A DNA stretch of 64,000 nucleotides. It comes from Ehretia macrophylla (lineage: Eukaryota > Streptophyta > Magnoliopsida > Boraginales > Ehretiaceae). Positions within the stretch are counted from its first letter, which is position 1. Every line of letters begins with the position of its first letter. Both the position numbers and the translations under genes were made by a program. The stretch lies in assembly GCA_037974665.1 (NCBI GenBank), contig CM075783.1:17330762-17394761 (forward strand), in the 5' to 3' direction. The notes below the pieces were generated by a model, which worked only from the letters and a program-made list of their open reading frames with translations, did not search any database and had not been told where the DNA came from. Below are positions 33,156-45,989 of the stretch, in pieces.

Positions 33156-34238
33156 GCGGTCTTACTTTTCTTGTTGATGAGGTGATACAAAGTGTATAAT
33201 TCTTACTTTGCGTGTTGATTAAGTGATACCAAAGTAATGTCATCTTATTGAGCGATGCAAGAGACCATCCTTTAAGCAAAATACTATTAAGTGGTGAACT
33301 CATTTGGAATTATACTAAGTTATTCAAAGCAAAAGCTAGAGAATGGGTAAGACAGAAGAATGGAATATATATTTTTTTCTTTTCTTTTCTTTTGGTTTGA
33401 GGAAGGCTAAAGGAGGTTATTCAACAATCTTTTTGAGGGATTTTTTTTTTTTTTTTTGGTGACATCGAGGCTAAAAAATAACTACCTGGCAATGAGGTAA
33501 AATTTTGAGGACGAAAAATTTTACATAATCTTGGGCTTGGTGTTTCAGCTTACCCAACACTGAGGTAAAATTTGAAGATGATGAATCAAGGATCACAAAG
33601 AGCCATGAATATTGTATGTCATATTGACGAGGCTGCCAACTTATGAAAAATATCGCTGCAAGTGAAGAGAAAAGTAAAAGAAAATACTTTTGGAAGGTGT
33701 GAAGGGAGTATTTAGTAATTCTCTCCTATATCGTTAGAATATACACTTGTCCTAAATTGAAAAATCATAAAATCCTAAACCACTATAAGATTTTGAGTGA
33801 GAAGGGGAGCTTTCTTGAAATATCCAAGGGAACATATTATTATTATCACATAAGAAGTACATTGAAAGACTACATACTTCACGAACACATACATGCATTT
33901 CCCAAACATATATAATACATTGGCGATCATTGATTTCTCATGATCATCGACCTCTTCAAGATCTTGATTGCTTTAATATGGATACAAATATGTAATTATC
34001 TTTTGTATTTAAATAAAGAAAAAAGAAGAAAACGTAAGGGACATACATTAATAGATCTCTTTTATTAAGATTGATAATAAGTATATATTGCTATTGAGCG
34101 AAAGAAAAAGACAAGATAATGATACAGGAATAATCAAGTTGAAAAGAAAGAACAATGCTACAAGTTTAATGCATTTCATGATTCTCATACCATTCATTCT
34201 ACATTTGAGATTCATTTACTTCCATCAGAAAGGATTTC
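33156..34238. repeat. DC1 locus 2 downstream DNA, duplicated elsewhere
   Basis: 33160-33350 is the flank unit also at 16480-16680 and 63860-64000. 33470-33740 (gaggctaaaaaataactacc, then caaggatcacaaagagccat) recurs at 50518-50960 and partly at 48560-48620. 34000-34238 is the conserved 3' flank of the gene. No gene supported. Confidence 0.5.
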
Positions 34239-36920
34239 CTAACTATGCTCTTCAAGATTGGACTTCTCACCACTAGACTCTTCAATCTCGCTATGCTCTT
34301 CAGGACTAGATTTCTCGCTACTCGAAAAGACAATCTTCTCAACACATGGCTGGCAGAGGTAAAAATAGCAAGTTTCACATTCAAAGCCGATGCTTCCTTT
34401 CAAATTATCACCACATTTGTTACAAGAGAATTTATATTTAACTTCCCTCACAAAGGTGAGAGGATGTGGGTGATACTCAATTTGAAGTTTACCCCCAAAC
34501 TTCACTTTACTATCATATTCGCCAAGTCTAGGAATGCATCTAAGATGAAAGGAATTGTCGCATTCACGACAATGATATAGCCAGTACTTGGGATGGGCTT
34601 CTTCTTCACAAATGTCACAAATAAATTCATCAGGATGATAATAGAAGGGTGGAAAGCTCAGTGTGAGAGGGTGTTTATCCCATCTATGTCTGACAGTCTG
34701 AGGGCATGTTGCGCAACCCATACCCAAATTGTACTCATCGCAAGTCTTGCAACTAAAGAAGACATCCCAATGGCCGGAATTACAGGCGTTGCAAAACTTA
34801 TAGTCATTCTCACCTCGAAAAAGGAAGTGGTGGTGAGCTTCATGCTTAATTGCAGGAGGAAAAAGAGCACAATTGATGTCAAGCGATAAGTCACACTCCT
34901 TGCACTCATAGAAGAATCCGTTACAATTCCTCAAACAGCAACTACATTCAAAATAACCAAAAAACTCCTGGCGGCAATGATTGAGGGAGAGTTGATGCTG
35001 GGGATGATAGGAAGATGAGAGATTATTTGGTAGCTGATCAGCGCAATGTAAATGGATGAAGTAGCTGCACTGAGCACAACCATAACATGAACCTGAAATG
35101 GGTTCAATGCAAGCACTGCACACTGTTTCCTGATCATCGCCATCCATTTCACTGTAGTCATCTTGGATATTGGTGAGAATCAAAGGGTGATCATGACTGA
35201 AGTGATTAAAATTTTCTTTTGGTTGTTCAATCAGTACTGGGAGACCTTCTTCCTCCAAGAAATGTCGAATCAGTTGTGCAGATAAGACCTCTGTGGGCAA
35301 GCTGATCCAATTTGGTGGGATCTCACCAGCACTAGGGAAAAAAAAAAAAACAATGTTATGCCACTATTTCAGATAGAACATCGGCAAAATGAGGAAAACG
35401 ACAAAAAGCAGGAAAGAAAAAACATTTGAGTTTAATAAGTCGTGTCTTATAAGGCTGATCTGAACTCGTGTGGTGTGTACAGCACTTAACTACTATCTGC
35501 CACGACACCCATTTTAAAGCAATCTTTGCAATTAATCCGAATAATTAATTATTCTTAAACCAATGTTAGTAATTAATGGGCTAAGCATAATTCAACTTTT
35601 AATTTGAAAAGGAGAAGATAAAAAATAAAATAAAAACCTCACAAATCACAATCGTGTATAGCACTATATAAGCACTCAAGTGAAGAAAGCAGGTTATGCA
35701 TTTTCGTTGAGATGCTGGACGGATTTTGGTGGAAACCTTTCAAAAACTTTAAAATGGTTTAACTAAACCAATTTTGGGCATTGAAATTAAACAATTAAAT
35801 AAACATTTTTCAATCCAAAAAAAAAAAAATGACAAAGCAAAAGAGAATTAAGAGAGAATACTGACGAGTTAGCTTCGGCTGCTTCGGAATAGGATGTGAT
35901 GCACTTGATATGGACAAAATATCTGCAAGGACCACAATAAAGAAGCCAATAATTTGGGTGTAGTTTTTCCCTACAAATATCACACTTTAGACCGTAATGT
36001 CGGTATTTTTCTGGAAAACAATAAGCTACGTCGAGAGGATGAGGGTGGCACTTGTGCGACAATTTGCTTAGCAGTGATCCACAACTCTTGTGGATCCAAA
36101 ACGAACATACAGTGCAACCATATGACTCATCTTCTTCTTTTATGCCACAAGCATCACATCTAAACAGGACACTTCTTCGTTGGAGTTTTAGAGGGTGCTG
36201 ATGACTTGGATGTTTAAGTAGTGTGCCATCTAATTGAGCACATAAAACATCCAAATAAAACTCACACTTTAAACAGCAATAGGCGAGACCACTCCCACAG
36301 GATCTGTCACAGATATTACATGTTGACCCAGAAGGCGACTTTGCGGCTAAGAGTTTAAGTGGATCATGACAAGCTGTATGCGTTGGATGCATAATCTCGG
36401 ATGGTAGTTGTGCGCAGGATTTGTGGAGGAAGACTTCACAAATGCTGCAAAAATATGTTGACGACCCTGAGACTATTAATTGTTCACAAAGGCCGCAACA
36501 CACAACTTTCTCGCTGCTCATATCTTCTTGTTGCAATTCCTTGAGGATAAGTGGATGCTTCCCATCCATAGTGTGTTTAAATATCTCTAATTTAGCACAT
36601 AAAGCATCCACATCAAACTTACACTTGAAACAGTTATAGGTGAAACCACTCAAGGATCTACGACAGATATCACATCCTCCCTTATAAGGCGGTTTGACCA
36701 AGAGTACAAGTGGATGTTCAGAATGCACTGGATGCGTAAACTCTAATGGTAGCTCTGCGCAGGATTTGTGGAGGAAGACTTCACATACGCTGCAACAATA
36801 TGTTGACCCTGACACTGGTTGTTTACAACCGTAACAAACAACTTCCTTGTTGTCTTCTTCTTTCATTTCCTTGAAAATAAGTTGATGCTCCTCATGGCTA
36901 AAATGATTGATCATCTCCAT
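34239..36920 (-). CDS. DC1-domain (Cys/His-rich C1) protein, locus 2, two exons
   Basis: Predicted exons 35866-36920 and 34239-35331, intron 534 bp, 715 residues. Exon 1 opens MEMINHFSHEEHQLIFKE and carries six DC1 modules in the same order as locus 1. Here all main zinc ligands of module 6 are present (LKCDIC, then YCGPC). The donor after AEAN is GTCAGT; the acceptor is a long pyrimidine run ending CCCTAG, and the join reads S-AGEIPPNWISLPTEV in frame. Exon 2 has five modules and a shorter acidic tail (one EEHSEIEESSG unit plus EKSNLEEHS). The exon-2 frame has no ATG near its beginning, so a stand-alone second gene is unlikely. High similarity to locus 1 shows a recent tandem duplication. 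Role unknown; family members are implicated in stress signalling. Confidence 0.8.
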
Positions 36921-37480
36921 CTCTATTTCTCTCTAATTTCTTTTTCACTCTTTTCCTCTCTCAGAATTCGAATGCTATGAATGCAAACCTTTGCTGCGAG
37001 TGATGGCACTAATAAATAGGTAAAAGTCAACTACAACTCTACGACGGTAGGTGAGCCCTTGACTTCTCGTCTTGTATTCATAATACATAACAACAAATAC
37101 TTGAATTAGATGATTAAGTATTGACTCAATATACCCAAAATAATAAACATAGCATTACTGTGTATTATAAATGCAATATAATAACAACCATCTCCCTCTC
37201 CCTCTCCCTCTCCCTCTCCAAACAACCTGTCTCTTGTCTCTTTGCGCTGATGGCTCTTTGTGCGGATGCTGGTAATTGATACGTAATTATCTCTGTTTTT
37301 TTTTTTAAAAAAAAATTATTCAAAGAAAACTTAAACCTTATCACACATATCAAATATCATTAATGAGAATTGATCTTACAACTTTTTGCAGTTACAATAA
37401 TAACATACCACTAGACCTATCCTCGGTGGTTTACCTCTGCTTTTCTTTATTCGGCTAGTTTTATAAATACAATGGGAGAC
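36921..37480. repeat. Upstream region of DC1 locus 2
   Basis: Contains CCTATTTATTAG (minus strand, about 37010-37021) as a possible TATA region and a (tccctc)n run at 37192-37219. The segment 36960-37240 is repeated, with insertions, at 41510-42640 and again in part at 42930-43030. Confidence 0.5.
37192..37219. repeat. (TCCCTC)n hexanucleotide microsatellite
   Basis: Four and a half units of tccctc. The paralogous segment near 42605 has only tctccctctcc, so the run has expanded after duplication. Confidence 0.8.
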
Positions 37481-39584
37481 TGTAACGATTCCAACCCAGC
37501 CCTTCTCAAAACTAGGTCAAAGTCTGCATTTATCGTTATTGCGAGTTCATAACTTTCTATTAAAAGGAACAGTAACTAAAGAATTACTTAATAGCATGCC
37601 TTTATATAATAATTTAAATACAAAAGGGTGTTACAACATCTGAGATCTGATAACTACCCGACTATCATACAAACTGAGGTTTCAACAAAGCTACCATTCT
37701 CCCCGAAATTAATACAACAAATTCTAACTTTTACAACTTGGATCCAACTATGACAGCAAGAGGCTTCGATCATGTAAACATTTAAAGTCTATTTCCGTTT
37801 CAAACTAAGCTGCACCTGCACTGGGGGGGAGCAAAAAACAGTGAGCTCTGGGGAAGCTCAGTGAGGATAGAATAGAAGAGTTTTGAAAACATTTCTGGTC
37901 GGTCTCTTTTTCAAATCATGATGCAATTCACGTATAACACATTATCCATGTGAGATATATACAAGTAGAAATTTCTATCCTGTTCGAGTCACATATCAAA
38001 TAACAATAATAGTCATATCTAGATAGATAATCTATTTATATTGCAATAATAATTACATTTAGTGGCATATACCCACAACACATATCAACCTACTCTCCGA
38101 GGCTGGAATGCCAAGCAAGAGTAGGACACTACTCTCCGAGGATAGTACCAAGTGAGAGTAAGAACAAGTCAAGTATTTCACGAGGTGGCCAGCCTTGATC
38201 TCAATTTCAACTTCTTATCTCTCCCAAGAGGATACTCCGGATGGTATCCAAAATCTATGACCCAACTCTTCAAGGGTGGTACCAAGCGAGAGAGGGAATA
38301 GGTCCACGATAGACACGGGAGCACCGACAAGTCTTATGCCGCCCAGCGTTCGTGCAAGCTATCGGGCCTGAGGTTGCAACCCCCAAGTACACACAAGCAT
38401 GCACAAGTAGTCATAAAACACACAACAACAAATCATATGGGGATCAACTAAAGTGGTTGTCCCGGGCAAGTAATAAACATTTTCTTGGCAATAGAATAAC
38501 GGCTATAATAAAGCAATTTTCAAGTATAAATAGGGTATTATGACGGCATGCAAATAACATGTATAACATTTATGTAAATATTTGGGCAACATCTCTCCTT
38601 ATCTTATGCTAAAACAATCAAATAAATCGAGCAGTAATTATTATCTAAGTCAACTCTAATTCAAATAAATAAAGAATATTAATAAGCATGATATTTATCT
38701 CAAGCTAGAATATTAAAATAACAAATCATGTTATATATATATAATAATCATATAAACATATAAGATGCTGTTTTAAATAAAATCTCCTCACCTTAAAATG
38801 CCGAAAATTGGAGAAGATTTGGACCGGTTTTAAAACTTTCGGAACGTTAACTAATTGAATCGATATAATTTAGTGAAATCAGGCCAGAGAAAAGTGTCTG
38901 CTTGTTTGATTTCAGGGGTCAGGTGACCCCTTTATATCGGTTTTCAAAACCAATCCATGCGGGACACGTGTCCCTCCACGTGTCTCACATGCGTGGACAT
39001 TCCACACATGCACGTCCACGCATGTGTGACACGTGTCCCGAGAAACGTGTCACTCCCTGAGAGTGACAACAACGTTTCATTTTTTTGCCCGTTTCGTGCA
39101 CAGGTGTCCTGATTTTCGTATTTTCGGGCCGGGATGCAATTTTGTCAAACTTCGCCATTAAGTAGTACAAGTTAAAAGAAACCTAATGGCGTATGTCCCT
39201 TTTTTGCGGCAGGGTCCCGATTTTTCTATAATTGGCCACGAAGTGAAACCCCTTTTCCAGACCAAAAACCCCTAAAATTGTCAAAATAGTCAAAATGATC
39301 CGAAAAGTTAAAGGAAACCACCCATACTCTTGTAAGCAGCTGAAAAGTTTTACTTAGTCACGATATGGGGCTTTACATCCCTGTAATGACCCTAAGCTTT
39401 ATGTTAATTAATATTATAAGAACACCTAATAATAGGTTACTATTAATCATAATACCAATTGATTTTTAAATAGTAGACAATTAACTATAAATTAAATGCA
39501 GACAAATAATCACAAAGGCACATTTTTCAAAAATAATGAAAGAAATAAATACTTGTAAATGCATGATTGGGGTCGGGTATTACA
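37481..39584. mobile_element. LTR-like unit, possible solo LTR
   Basis: Begins TGTAACGATTCCAACCC and ends GGGTCGGGTATTACA, matching TG...CA ends with a short TGTAA/TTACA inverted repeat. It has distinct composition and no coding capacity over 2.1 kb. It contains local repeats (ctctccgaggctgg, ctctccgaggatag, with accaag-gagag nearby). Flanking 5-mers gagac and tcgac agree only at 3 positions, so the target duplication is not convincing. It could be an old solo LTR or a non-autonomous gypsy-type element. Fossil. Confidence 0.4.
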
Positions 39585-41389
39585 TCGACAGTGAAGGTTA
39601 ACAAAGATACAATCTTTTCGCCCACCTCGTGTGTTGACAAAGTAATGCCGAGACCAAACCTAGTCTTTGTTTATCGTGTGTGTTTTCTACAATTTAACCT
39701 CTAATGTTTTTGGTTGCTAATAGCAATAATGAAATTTTCCTATGTATGAATGCGTGCTTTGGGCAAACATTTCCTATAAATTATTGTTGTATGTAATTAT
39801 TTCATGATGGGCATCTAAGTTATCGTTTAGTTGGGGTTAAAGCATACAATTTACAATCATATGTAATTAAAAATGTTCTAAAAATATACATATTTTCAAA
39901 AAAGTGTTGGTTGCTATTGTGACAAGTGTCAAGATAAGATATAAAACTCATGAATGGGTGGGATGGTTTCTTTTGTGAGATTAACAAAGATGCCATTTCT
40001 TTCCACATATTAAAACATTAACTTGTAATGAAATAATTGTCACTTCCAACAGACTAACATGTGAATCTTAAGGAGTTAAGAAGAACGATGAGCAGTGTGC
40101 AGTGAAAACAAACTGTTTTTGTTTAACTATATATGGTAAATAGCATCTACTTTTATCTCTTTATGCCAATGATATATGGCGCTGGTAGGCAATTTCTTTC
40201 ATTTTCTTCTGGCAATAAGCTTTAACTAATTATCAAATATTGATTGTGATTAAGTGATTTTCTAAAAAGTGATTATTGGGCTATTTAGAAAATAACAATA
40301 TATATGTATATACTAGGATAAGTGTATCTTAACAAAGACATACGTATACTTAGACAGGTGTTTTATTTTATTATTTCAAATTTTTTCAGTTGGTTTTTGA
40401 GTTATGAAAAGTTGAATAAGTTACAACAAATTAACATTTATCAACCTTAAAACATATTAAGATATATATCATAAGTGCTTGTTAAAGAAGCCGTTAGAAA
40501 CGAAATTAAAAAGAAAGAGATGCACCAAGCTAGTTCATAAATATTTAATTTTTGTACGCTTTCAACAAATATTAGAAAAGCAACCAGAAAATAAAAAGTA
40601 TAAGCAGACTACTTTATTAAGGTAAAAAATTTAATCCCCTCAATTATGCTACTTTATCCCATGGACATGATAATCTGTTAATATTTTATGGGTTTTTTAT
40701 GGGACACTCCTTAACTTATATATAGGGTGAAGTACACAAAACCTCCTTATACTTTTAAAAATGTGCATACTATCCTTGTGCTTTTAAAACTAGCAAACAC
40801 TTCCCTTATTGTTTTTGACAAATAGCACTATTGTCCCCTCCATCACTACAATGGTTATATTTAACAGTAAGTTAGAACACACACCTATTTTGTGACTATG
40901 ACTGATGTTTTTTTGCTTTTGAAAATAAAATACGTTGGTTCAATTACCAAAATATCATCTCCTAGATTAATAAAACTTATTACAGCACAAAATAGATCCA
41001 TCTTAATTACCAATATTTTTTCCAACAAAAAAAAATTACCAATAGTTTCCTTTACTCGTTTTTTTTTTTTCTTCTTTATTGTCACGATGTTTATGGATGG
41101 CTTTTGAGAATAAGCACTTTGGATCGTTGATTATGGATGGCTTTTGAGTCTTCATAGGCAAAATCATAATATTTGATTGTTTTAATAGTTGGATCATGAT
41201 AAATGCTATGTACTGTATCAATTCCGCATCATTGCTTATTGTTAGATTTTGTTGTGCTTGCTAATTACATTTTGTAATTTCCGATTTTCTGTTTCCTTTC
41301 CTATATATAAACGAGCAGAGTTTGAGGTATTCGTATCTTCCGGGAAAAGCATACATATGATAGATAAAATGGTGTTGGATCATGAGACT
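39585..41389. other. Spacer with one transposon-end-like block
   Basis: 39585-39670 resembles the DC1 flank unit (cgtgtgttgacaaagtaatg). 40724-40870 (gtgaagtacacaaaacctcc, then actagcaaacacttcc) resembles the layout of the element end at 49905-50090. No gene supported. Confidence 0.35.
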
Positions 41390-41493
41390 GATTTCTCACA
41401 ACCGTAACAAACAACTTCCTCAGTGTCTTCCTCTTTCAATTCCTCGAGGATAAGTGGATGCTTCTCATGGCTAAAATGATTGATGATCTCCAT
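41390..41493 (-). pseudogene. DC1 exon-1 5' fragment
   Basis: Starts at the family ATG (minus strand, 41493) and reads MEIINHFSHEKHPLILEELK, EEDTEEVVCYGCEK, then leaves the family about 35 codons in. Upstream it keeps the family leader (ctctctcacaactcaaatgc). It is a 5' stub of another DC1 copy whose body is gone. Confidence 0.75.
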
Positions 41494-41624
41494 CTCTATT
41501 TCTCTCTAATTTCTTTTTTACTCTTTTCCTCTCTCACAACTCAAATGCTATGAATATAAGCCTTTGCTGCGAGTGATGACACTAATAAATAGGTAAAAGT
41601 TAACTACAATTCTACCATGGTAGA

Positions 41625-42451
41625 TAGAAATGACAACGGGTCGAATGCCCGTTAAAATTTATAAAATTAAATCCGAACCTGTTTAAATTATATTTTACCA
41701 AACCCGTGACGATAACCTGTCGGGTTTAGATTTTACTTATCAAACCCGAACCCGTTAAATATTTAAAACCCCGTAGGTACCCAATCCGATCCGTTAATGA
41801 ATAAAAAATAATTTTTTTAAAAAAAAACTTAAAAGGTTTTTAAAAGAAATGAAAAGAAAACCTAAAATAATGACAAATCGCAATAGATTAAAAAAAATTA
41901 AAGTTCTTGTTTATAAACAAATTTAAACTTATTAGAAACATTCAACAAAATCTTTATAGTGAGAAATTATCATCTTTCCATAATAATATGAAATAGCCTG
42001 AGGAAAAAAAAACATAAAGTACTTGTCACAATTGTAAATTATCACTCTCGTTTGAATTATTCAGCAATTGAGTGGTTGTGTTATTTGAATTAGATAAAAG
42101 AATATGTAAACTTAAACTATGAGGGTTAACAACTGATAATAAAATTTGGGCTATAGCCCACAACTATTATTCTTCGACCAATATAAAAAAAATATTTTTT
42201 TCTTAAATAATATATTATTTGTATATGTATGTAAATATATAAATATTTTTATTAATTTATTTTTACTAAATTACTAATCGAATTTTCGGGTTTTTTTAAA
42301 TTGCTATTACCAAACCCTATCGGACTACCCGTCATTAATTATTTGTAAAAACTAAACCCTAATAGATACTCCATCGATTTGGTAAATAGGTTTATATTCG
42401 AATCGCATAACCGATAGATTCAAATTTAAATCCTGCCCATTACCATCCCTA
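41625..42451. mobile_element. Non-autonomous hAT element in DC1 upstream DNA
   Basis: Ends TAGAAATGACAACGGG and, as reverse complement, TAGGGATGGTAATGGG. Interior ends are rich in AACCCG/CGGGTT words. Flanks atggtaga and atgatcgg are a poor match to each other. The paralogous unoccupied site at 37031-37040 (acggtagg, followed by tgagccc) resembles both, so they are probably a decayed duplication. Length 827 bp, no coding capacity. Confidence 0.75.
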
Positions 42452-43313
42452 ATGATCGGTGAGCCCGTGACTTGTCGTCTTGTATTCATACCCAATAACA
42501 AAGACTTCTATTAGATTATTAAGTATTGAGTCAATTACCCAAAATATATAATAAAGATAGCATTACTGTGTATATAATGCAATATAATAACGACCACCTC
42601 CATTTCTCTCCCTCTCCAAACAACCTATCTCTCGTTTAAGGGTGAATTCAAAAATTATTCTCAATTAATATTAAAATACATAATTTTTTAGCATTTTTTT
42701 CAATGAGGTCTCATTATTTTTTTTAAAAAGAAAGTATATAAATTTTAATTTTTTTTTAATAAAAAGTACATAAAATTTATATGAGGAGAAAAAGAATTCA
42801 ATAATCTATTTGTTCTAAGGTACAAAATTTAAGGACATCAATCTATTTGTATTTATACTAACACTTTCACGTGACTTTATATTGAGAATTACACCCTACA
42901 GTAAATTGATGCAAGGCAACATTAAAATACAGAATAGACAATGATAAACATAGCATTAATGCGTACAGATACAATATAATAAGAACCATCTCTCTTTCTT
43001 CTGTCTCTCCAAACAGCCCTTTTCATGTTTCTTTGTGCGTATGGTAGTTGTTGACACGTACTTTTTTCTATTTTTTTAGTGGATTTGTTTTTGTAATACG
43101 AGGTGAGACTTTCACGTAACAGCGGCACATGGACTTGTCGCGCACCATTCATGTACTATGCAAAATAAAGTATCTTTTTTTTTTTTTCTCTTTATTCAAT
43201 GTTGACGAAGTAATTAATACTGACACGAGAGTAAATTATCTACGGTCTTTTTTTAATATTATTTTCTACTATTGATATTTTGGAATAAAGCAAGTGGACG
43301 ACAATGGTAGTGG
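42452..43313. repeat. Duplicated DC1 upstream DNA
   Basis: 42460-42640 continues the paralogy with 37050-37240 (gtcgtcttgtattcata, then agcattactgtgtat). 42930-43060 repeats part of it a second time (aaacatagcattaatgcg, ctccaaacagccc). The remainder is AT-rich. Confidence 0.5.
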
Positions 43314-44410
43314 TAGAGATGGTATTTAGATCGAATTGACACAGGTTTAATTTAACTCAACACATAAAATTTTGGACTCAGTTCAGTTTGAATAAAAGTA
43401 GATTCGACTTGATTCACCCCACCACATATAAGTAGACCGAGTTAAGTCATATATTTTTGGACCTAGCCCATTTGTGCCTAAGCCCATTTATGCCCAAGTC
43501 CAACTTAGCTCAGCCCAGCCCAGCTCGAGCCCAGCTCAGGCTCAATTCGAGCCAAGATAAAGCCTATCTTGAGATTATAATTTGTAAATGTAATTTTTCT
43601 TATAAATAGTTAGTGTATTCAACTTCATTTTATTACAAAACTATATATTTATTTTACTACCTATTGTTTCTTTATTTTACTACAAGAGAATACACAATAT
43701 CTATGGCTATAGGAGAAGAAAATCTTTCACGACAATTATGTTCAAATGTTTGGAATCATTTTGCTTACTTTGGAGAACATGGGTATGTAATTTGTAACTA
43801 TTTTGAGCGTAAATATACATTTCGTTGTCAATTTAGAACTGAAACGCTTGTAAGATATCTTGTATCTCAACACTTAAATATTCCAAACTATTTTAATCCT
43901 CAACCACCGCCACCATTACCACCAACAGGCCCAGCACTCGCACAAGGAATATAATAAAATGGAGAACTTCTCCACTAACTTTTTTCAAGCATTTATGTGA
44001 TGTTCTTTTTTTATGTTTATTAGTAACATATCCGTGTCTCGTGAACTTGTGGTTTGTTAAGTAATGTTTTATCATTTATATTAATATTATCAATCAACTT
44101 ATGTTTTGTTAATTGTTAAATTAACTTTTTCGTAAAAAAAAGTTAATTTAAGCTTTTTTCGTTATTAATTCAACTATCAAAATTCAGAATACACTAATAA
44201 AAAATAAAAATAAAAAGATGGGCTGGCCCAGCCCAGCTCAGCCCAGCTCGCGACTCGTGGTAGCGGGCTCGTGGGCTGAGCTGGGTCTTATATTTCAAGA
44301 ATTGAGCCCAACTTAGCTCAGCCCACTAAACATATGTGCCGAGTCGGGCTCATTTTTCTTAACCCACTATTCGGTCGGGCCGTGCCGGGCTGGCCCATTT
44401 GCCAGCTCTA
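43314..44410 (+). mobile_element. Non-autonomous hAT element, copy B
   Basis: Perfect 8-bp duplications ggtagtgg flank it (43306-43313 and 44411-44418). Ends are TAGAGATGGTATTTAG and, as reverse complement, TAGAGCTGGCAAATGGGCC. GGCCCAGCC-type repeats are dense within 300 bp of each end. It is homologous along its length to copy A and encodes the same short BED-like frame. Length 1097 bp. The perfect duplication suggests it is younger than copy A. Confidence 0.9.
43703..43954 (+). CDS. BED-like short protein of hAT copy B (remnant)
   Basis: Open frame of 83 codons starting MAIGEENLSRQLCSNVWNHF, then VICNYFERKYTFRCQF, TLVRYLVSQH and a proline-rich end with TGPALAQGI. It aligns with the N-terminal BED zinc finger of hAT transposases, which binds transposon ends. 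The second cysteine of the expected CxxC is phenylalanine (CNYF), and the H-x-H pair is reduced, so zinc binding is doubtful. No transposase core follows; the frame ends about 460 bp before the element's right end. It is the only one of three related copies with the ATG in frame with the rest. Confidence 0.45.
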   Translation: MAIGEENLSRQLCSNVWNHFAYFGEHGYVICNYFERKYTFRCQFRTETLVRYLVSQHLNIPNYFNPQPPPPLPPTGPALAQGI

Positions 44411-44582
44411 GGTAGTGGTGGTGGAAGTGGTCAGCAACGATGCATGGTAGATTTGTTGGAGAGAAAGCCGGTTAAACATAATTTTCTAAGTTCAAATATT
44501 TTTTCAAATTAATCATTGACTGAGGTCATAAATGAATTCGCCAACCTATCATAGCAAGATTTTGCCTTTATGGAAGAGGTAG

Positions 44583-45830
44583 TTTTTTTTTTTAGGTCAA
44601 ATGAGAAAACATATCATAAAAAAATACACAGATTAACCAATTCTTGTGGGATAGATATCGTGCGAAAGGAGATACAACAATTGTGGGTGAATACATGAAC
44701 TCCAATTAACAGGCAATTCTTCCTTACGCCTACATTTTGCAATACAGTCACAAGGTTGGTTGGCCGTTCTTCTGATGCATTGAAAACTCACCCTCGAGTC
44801 TTCAGCAACAATCTTTTTGATGTCCTCCACAATGGCAGACGCTCTCCAACAAAAAGCAGTCACTGGAGCACTGATTGCTTTAAGAACATCCTGTGCATCG
44901 CTTTCAATGATGATGCAAGACTGCTGTATCTGGTTAACATATAAACACGCATTACGCATCGCATAAGCTTCCGCTTCCGCTCCTGAAAAACATCAAAACA
45001 GGCCGGCTTGACCAAAATCCATTGAACCCCTCCAATCCCGACCAATAAATGCAAAAGCAGCTTTCTCATTCTTCTCCCACGAGATGTCAACATTCTCCTT
45101 AATCGTCCTTGGCATCGGGGAAACCCACTGTGTTGGTGGCTCTCTATTGACAACTTCTCTTCTGACACTTCTGTTCCTCCACGCGTTGTCTTCGCTGAAC
45201 CATTCTGCAAATGCACACTGCACTCTCATACCCTTCTTCTGAATATCAACGACTGTCCCATTTATAACACTCTCATTCCTCTGTTTCCAAATCTACCAAC
45301 AATAAAGTGCAATCTTTGTCGTTGCTTCCTCCTTGCAGTAACCCGCATCACAATATCTCTCAGTAAACCTCAAAGACTACTCACTGAACCTTCCTGAACT
45401 AACAAGGTTATTAGCATACTGCAGAGGAGAAGCACACCAGAATCTTTGAACCCAATGATAAAAAAGGAGCAAATGTTCAACCGTCTCAACGCCTTGATTA
45501 CACAAAGTACATAAAAGGGACGATGCAGATTTCCTCATGAAGCGATTCTCTTGGGTTGGGAGGCAATTACGACATGTTTTCCACATAAAAAACCTCACCT
45601 TTGGGGGAACTTTCAGGGACCACACCAATCTCCAAACATCAATAGAGGTCTGGAAGGACGAGCTAGCTCTGCCTCTATCCATTGGGCTCCTATTGCACAA
45701 AACCTTTCTCGCCACAAAATATCATGCTTTAACAGAATACTGCCTATTCTTGCTTGGACTCCAGATCAAGCAGTCTTCTCTCTCAAACCACGGAAGAACA
45801 AACGAATTAGAGTAGAAATCTTATAAATTG
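44583..45830 (-). mobile_element. 5'-truncated LINE with zf-RVT and RNase H domains
   Basis: Minus-strand order: zf-RVT domain (FQTSIDVWRLVWSLKVPPKV, RFFMWKTCRNCLPTQENRFM, LCTLCNQGVETVEHLLLF; 45715-45390), then an RNase H domain (NVDISWEKNEKAAFAFIGRD, AEAEAYAMRNACLYV, IIIESDAQDVL, RTANQPCDCIAK; 45120-44660). The RNase H acids D, E, D and D can be placed. One in-frame stop lies before AEAEAYAM. The 3' end is an A-run (T-run at 44583-44593). Reverse transcriptase and endonuclease are missing. I could not confirm a target duplication. Confidence 0.8.
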
Positions 45831-45989
45831 GTACACAATAAATTAATAATTTTTTAAAGAATAAAATTATTTGATCTCGATTTGGGATCAGTATTAAAAA
45901 TTAATAATCTTGTTTAAATTAAAAGATAATACATATAACGTATTTCGTTTGTGTGTGTGTGTTTGTATATATATTAGTATAATTATATA

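Noticed and set aside
37165-37353. Frame with an EREREREM stretch
   Set aside because: Translation of the (tccctc)n microsatellite on the reverse strand.
38095-38300. CRISPR-like spaced repeats (ctctccgagg blocks)
   Set aside because: Only a few irregular, diverged copies, in plant nuclear DNA with no cas genes; internal repeats of an LTR-like unit fit better.
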